9,091 nt of DNA. It comes from Alphaproteobacteria bacterium. Lineage in GTDB: Bacteria; Pseudomonadota; Alphaproteobacteria; Sphingomonadales; Sphingomonadaceae. The notes beneath the pieces are model-generated. The model saw only the letters and a list, made by a program, of their open reading frames with translations. It had not been told where the DNA came from and did no database searches. How positions within the stretch are numbered: position 1 is the stretch's first letter; every line of letters starts with the position of its first letter. This document shows positions 6,049 to 9,091 of the stretch, piece by piece. The stretch spans positions 1 through 9,091 of the forward strand of contig JAGWVG010000054.1 in NCBI GenBank assembly GCA_018970965.1, given 5' to 3'. Both the position numbers and the translations under genes were made by a program.

Positions 6049-7144
6049 TCTCGATACACCTGATGCATCGTTGACGGCCGATGACAGTTTCACGGCCACC
6101 AGCAGCGCAGGTCTGACATATCCCTGGGGCGATTTCGCGCCGGGGCAGGGCAAAGTGCATCGCATTGCGGATGGGATTAGCTGGGCGCGCATCCCGATGC
6201 CCGGATCATTGGGCCATATCAACAGCTGGTTGTTGGATGATGAGGATGCCCTTGGCACGGGCTTTGCCGTGGTTGATGCAGGCATGTTGCTGCGTGAGTG
6301 CAGCGATGCCTGGAAGGCCTTGTTTGCAGGCGACCTTGCCGATGTGCGTGTGACCCGGGTGTTTGGCACGCATCTCCACCCCGATCATATTGGTCTGGCG
6401 GGTTGGTTATGCAAACGCTTTGATACGGATCTGTGGATGACGCGCGGTGAATGGCTGACCGCGCGGATGCTGATCAGCGATGTGCGCGATGATGTTCCGC
6501 CAGCCTATATTGCCATGCAGCGTGCGGCTGGCTGGGGAGAGGATGTTATTGCCGAAATGTCCAGCCGGGGCTGGGGTCGCTTTGGCAAAATGGTGTTTGA
6601 AATGCCGCAAAGCTTCCGCCGCATTGAGGCGGGCGATGTCCTCCAAATGGGGCAGCATCGTTGGGAAGTTGTTATTGGTTCTGGTCATAGTCCGGAACAT
6701 GCGTGCTTGTTAAACGCACAATCGGGCGTGTTGGTGTCGGGCGATCAGGTCTTGCCGCGCATCAGTTCCAACGTCTCGGTCCATTTGTCTGAGCCCGAGG
6801 CCGATCCACTGGGCGAGTGGCTTGACTCCATCGATCGGCTCTTGGGCCTGCCCGACGATTTGTTGATTTGCCCTGCACATGGCGAGCCGTTCAAAGGCTT
6901 GCATACGCGTCTGTGCGCGCTGCGGGATGAGCATCATCGGCGCCTTGATGATGTGCATGCCAAGCTCAAGGAAACGCCCCTTCGCGCGGTGGATTGCTTC
7001 CCGCTGCTCTTCAACCGGCCCATTGGCGGGCATAATCGCGATCTGGCAACAGGGGAGGCCACAGCGCATCTCAACCGCCTGATGGCCGATGGCCGAGCGC
7101 GCCGCGATCTGGCGGATGGCGTTTATTGGTATCGCGCGGCTTAA
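6029..7144 (+). CDS. MBL-fold metallohydrolase
   Basis: Metallo-beta-lactamase-fold hydrolase of 371 residues (GTG start chosen from GGAGG 9 nt upstream). All seven expected dinuclear metal ligands are visible: THLHPDH at residues 114-120 gives His115, His117, Asp119 and His120; GHSPEH at 219-224 gives His220; SGDQ at 237-240 gives Asp239; and CPAHGEP at 281-287 gives His284. The enzyme is therefore probably active, with Zn or Fe. A C-terminal helical part (about 290-371, LFNRPIGGHNRDLATGEATAHLNRLMADGRARRD) resembles the winged-helix tail of LACTB2-like or hydroxyacylglutathione-hydrolase-like members. The first 45 or so residues are low in motifs and may be partly disordered. No signal peptide, so cytoplasmic. 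The substrate cannot be read from sequence; thioesters, lactones or nucleic acids are all possible in this superfamily. It overlaps trcR by 20 bp and precedes a VOC gene by 46 bp, suggesting one transcript. Confidence 0.88.
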   Translation: MAAQTPDLDTPDASLTADDSFTATSSAGLTYPWGDFAPGQGKVHRIADGISWARIPMPGSLGHINSWLLDDEDALGTGFAVVDAGMLLRECSDAWKALFAGDLADVRVTRVFGTHLHPDHIGLAGWLCKRFDTDLWMTRGEWLTARMLISDVRDDVPPAYIAMQRAAGWGEDVIAEMSSRGWGRFGKMVFEMPQSFRRIEAGDVLQMGQHRWEVVIGSGHSPEHACLLNAQSGVLVSGDQVLPRISSNVSVHLSEPEADPLGEWLDSIDRLLGLPDDLLICPAHGEPFKGLHTRLCALRDEHHRRLDDVHAKLKETPLRAVDCFPLLFNRPIGGHNRDLATGEATAHLNRLMADGRARRDLADGVYWYRAA

Positions 7145-7190
7145 GCCTGCCCCCTTGTTTTAGTGGCAATTGGCCTTATCCCTTGTGGGG

Positions 7191-7607
7191 ATGAGACCTT
7201 TTCACCTTGCTTTTCCAGTCCATGATCTAGGCGCCGCCCGCGCTTTCTATCGCGGCGTGTTGGGCTGTGGGGAAGGCCGCAGCTCTGATCATTGGATCGA
7301 CTTTGATCTTTATGGTCACCAGATTGTCGCGCATCTTGATCCGCAAGCAAAGCCGATCACTGCCAGCAATGCCGTTGATGGCCATGATGTCCCCGTGCCG
7401 CATTTCGGCGTGGTGCTGACAATGGAGCAATGGACGGCGCTGGCCGACCGGCTGACCGCGGCGGGCACGCATTTTGGCATTGCGCCTCATACCCGCTTTA
7501 AAGGCCAGCCGGGCGAGCAAGCGACCATGTTCTTTTATGATCCCAGCGGCAATGCGCTGGAATTTAAGGCCTTTGCTGACGACTCTATGTTGTTTGCGAC
7601 CGAATAG
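7191..7607 (+). CDS. VOC-family protein (glyoxalase / dioxygenase fold)
   Basis: Small protein of 138 residues from the vicinal oxygen chelate superfamily. Two beta-alpha-beta-beta-beta modules are visible: residues 1-50 ([22 protein letters not shown], then [14 protein letters not shown]) and 70-130 ([18 protein letters not shown], then [15 protein letters not shown]). Likely metal ligands are His5, His71 and Glu124. The ending [12 protein letters not shown] is typical of glyoxalase/bleomycin-resistance/dioxygenase proteins. The substrate is unknown; annotations of close relatives range from lactoylglutathione lyase-like to 'VOC family protein'. The longest frame begins at TTG 7170 and also contains GTG at 7185. 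I favour ATG 7191 (MRPFHLAF) because the fold begins there, but no convincing Shine-Dalgarno precedes any of the three, so the start is uncertain. It lies 46 bp after the MBL gene on the same strand and converges with the quinoprotein gene. Confidence 0.87.
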   Translation: MRPFHLAFPVHDLGAARAFYRGVLGCGEGRSSDHWIDFDLYGHQIVAHLDPQAKPITASNAVDGHDVPVPHFGVVLTMEQWTALADRLTAAGTHFGIAPHTRFKGQPGEQATMFFYDPSGNALEFKAFADDSMLFATE

Positions 7608-7618
7608 CCGAGCAAGGC

Positions 7619-7639
7619 CGGCGGCTTATTTTGCCGCCG
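7619..7639. terminator. Hairpin between convergent VOC and quinoprotein genes
   Basis: CGGCGGC (7619-7625) and GCCGCCG (7633-7639) form a perfect 7-bp GC stem with loop TTATTTT. It starts 12 nt after the VOC stop and spans the last codons of the opposite gene, whose stop codon lies in the loop. No T-tract follows on either strand. It is a candidate end for the VOC transcript and possibly a bidirectional barrier, but not a canonical intrinsic terminator. Confidence 0.35.
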
Positions 7640-8972
7640 TCACCCGCCAGATGCGGTTGCCCGCATCATCCGCCACCAGCAGACCACCTGCTGCGTCGAC
7701 AATTACGCCCGCTGGACGGCCCTGCGCCTCGCCCTTGGCATCCAGAAAGCCTGTCAGCACATCGATAGGCTTGGCCTTGGCATCGGGGAAGCCGCGATCA
7801 TTAAAGGGCACATAGATCACCTTATAACCCGAGGGCGGGTTGCGGTTCCAAGATCCATGCTGGCCAATAAACGCGCCATTGGCGAATTTGGGGCCAAGTT
7901 TGGCAGTGCCCGCAAAGGCAAGGCCCAGCGAGGCGGTGTGCGCGCCCAGCGCATAATTGGGCCGCTTTACATATTGCTGAAGATCAGGCCGCTGCGGCTG
8001 GACGCGATGGTCAGGCAAGCGCCAATAGAACCAAGGCCAGCCATAATGGCCACCAAAGTCGACTGTTGCGAGATAGTCTGGCGGAATATCTGGCCCAAGC
8101 TGATCACGCTCATTGACGGTGGTCCAAAGATATCCCGTCTTGGGCTCATAAGCGAGGCCATTGGGATTGCGCAGGCCCGCGGTGAAAACGCGGAAGGTCT
8201 TTTGCTTGGGGAAGACCTCAAGCACATTGGCGCGATATTCTTCGCTCTTTAGGCCATTTTCCCCGATATTGCTGTTCGAGCCAACGGTGACCAGCAAAGT
8301 CTTTTTATCGGGTGAGGCAATCACATTGCGCGCCCAGTGATTATTGGGCGGCATGGATGGCAAAGGCACGATTTTTTCGCCCTTGGCGGTAATCTTGGTA
8401 TCGCCCGGCTTATAGGGGAAGGCCATCAGGCTATCGGTGTTGGCGACATATAGCGTGCCGTCGACCAGCTCCATGCCATAAGGCGAATTAAGGCCATTTT
8501 CCGCAGTCAGTAACGCTGTGCGCAGATCAACTTTGCCATCGCCATCGCTGTCGCGCAGCAAGGTGATGCGGTTGGCTGAGATGCCCGATCCATTGGCGGA
8601 TTTCATGATGCGCCGGGCAATCCAATCGGCAATGCCTTGTGTCGGGCGCGAAGGTTGGGTGGTTTCGGCCACCAAGACATCGCCATTGGGCAGCAGCTTC
8701 ATCCAGCGCGGATGATCCAGATCACGGGCAAATTCCGCAACCTGCAGGCCGGGGGCGGCCACTGGTTTGGCATTGCCCTGCCAACCTTTGACCTTGGCTA
8801 TGACAATTGAAGGGAAAGCTTCTTGCTGGACCTTGGTCAAATCAGGGTTTGGCCCGTAGAGCTTGGCAATATCAATTTCCGATTGTGACGGCGTGCTCAA
8901 ATACCAATAGCCGCCGGCCAAGCCGACAACGACCAGCCCAGAAATGATCTTTGCGTGGGTGCGCCAGTTCAT
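7626..8972 (-). CDS. Membrane-anchored PQQ-type sugar (sorbosone/glucose) dehydrogenase-like protein
   Basis: Six-bladed beta-propeller protein of 448 residues from the glucose/sorbosone dehydrogenase family, periplasmic quinoproteins that oxidise sugars or aldehydes with PQQ and Ca2+. Residues 1-8 are basic (MNWRTHAK) and 9-25 form one hydrophobic segment (IISGLVVVGLAGGYWYL), a signal anchor or uncleaved export signal without a lipobox, so the propeller is probably periplasmic. Features include HPRWMKLLPNGDVLVAE (87-103), an EF-hand-like DSDGDGKVD loop (141-149), NNHWARN (210-216), AGLRNPNGLAY (265-275; Arg-Asn matching the PQQ-contacting pair of soluble glucose dehydrogenase), FIGQHGSWNR (368-377), and the closing GRPAGVIVDAAGGLLVADD (418-436). 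The substrate is not predictable, and some family members do not bind PQQ. A GGGAGA Shine-Dalgarno precedes the ATG by about 6 nt. No PQQ synthesis gene or cytochrome c partner is in the window. It converges with the VOC gene. Confidence 0.92.
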   Translation of the reverse strand: MNWRTHAKIISGLVVVGLAGGYWYLSTPSQSEIDIAKLYGPNPDLTKVQQEAFPSIVIAKVKGWQGNAKPVAAPGLQVAEFARDLDHPRWMKLLPNGDVLVAETTQPSRPTQGIADWIARRIMKSANGSGISANRITLLRDSDGDGKVDLRTALLTAENGLNSPYGMELVDGTLYVANTDSLMAFPYKPGDTKITAKGEKIVPLPSMPPNNHWARNVIASPDKKTLLVTVGSNSNIGENGLKSEEYRANVLEVFPKQKTFRVFTAGLRNPNGLAYEPKTGYLWTTVNERDQLGPDIPPDYLATVDFGGHYGWPWFYWRLPDHRVQPQRPDLQQYVKRPNYALGAHTASLGLAFAGTAKLGPKFANGAFIGQHGSWNRNPPSGYKVIYVPFNDRGFPDAKAKPIDVLTGFLDAKGEAQGRPAGVIVDAAGGLLVADDAGNRIWRVTAAK

Positions 8973-8999
8973 GCTGCTCTCCCTAAATTATCTCGCTGC

Positions 9000-9027
9000 C
9001 GTATAGCTGCCTCGCGGCGTTCGGCAA
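9000..9027 (-). promoter_or_regulatory. Candidate promoter of the quinoprotein gene
   Basis: On the minus strand TTGCCG (9022-9027) and TATACG (9000-9005) are separated by 16 bp. Each matches four of six bases of the housekeeping -35 and -10 consensus. The predicted start near 8993 would leave about 20 nt before the ATG at 8972, enough for the Shine-Dalgarno. An alternative reading is that an upstream gene ends here (open frame 8983-9090), in which case this match would be fortuitous. Confidence 0.35.
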
Positions 9028-9091
9028 GCTAAGCCAAAGCGCGGGGCCAGTGATTATTTCCCCATCACGCTTTCCGTCGCGGGGGCATGTA

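Noticed and set aside
1..9091. Mobile element, defence system, toxin-antitoxin pair, CRISPR array or tRNA
   Set aside because: No transposase or integrase, terminal repeats, regularly spaced repeats, small paired genes or tRNA-like cloverleaf sequence were recognised; coding is dense and compositionally uniform.

Overview
The window looks like an ordinary chromosomal stretch from an alphaproteobacterium, most likely a sphingomonad (order Sphingomonadales). This is inferred from moderately high GC content, the TrcR/DUF1013 cell-cycle regulator family (largely alphaproteobacterial), a (6-4)-type iron-sulfur photolyase and the single-domain QueF. No transposase, phage gene, CRISPR array, tRNA or rRNA was recognised. 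Eight complete protein genes, and a ninth cut by the left edge, fill almost the whole window.

Left block (minus strand, 1-3402): three genes point left with short gaps of about 30 and 47 bp, consistent with one transcription unit. They are an FeS-BCP photolyase (phrB-like), 3-mercaptopyruvate sulfurtransferase (sseA) and cystathionine beta-lyase (metC, running off the left end). The last two form a small sulfur amino-acid module; the photolyase is a DNA-repair gene with no obvious metabolic link. Divergently, only 29 bp away, queF (NADPH-dependent 7-cyano-7-deazaguanine reductase of queuosine synthesis) reads right.

Middle block (3900-7607): a stand-alone cytochrome P450 on the minus strand converges with queF. 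Across a 199-bp non-coding region the plus strand carries trcR, an MBL-fold metallohydrolase that overlaps trcR by 20 bp, and a VOC-family (glyoxalase/dioxygenase fold) protein 46 bp further on. The 199-bp region is the most structured non-coding DNA here. It holds a perfect 8-bp dyad near the P450 start, and a GC-rich hairpin with a GUAA loop and a T-rich tail just before trcR.

Right block (7626-9091): a membrane-anchored sorbosone/glucose dehydrogenase-like quinoprotein on the minus strand converges with the VOC gene. Upstream of it lie a candidate promoter and a short open frame of uncertain meaning that reaches the window edge.

I found no convincing previously undescribed multi-gene system. 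The items most worth a second look are the two non-coding elements between the P450 and trcR genes, the trcR/MBL overlap, and several start codons that should be placed differently from the longest open frame (sseA, photolyase, trcR, MBL, VOC).
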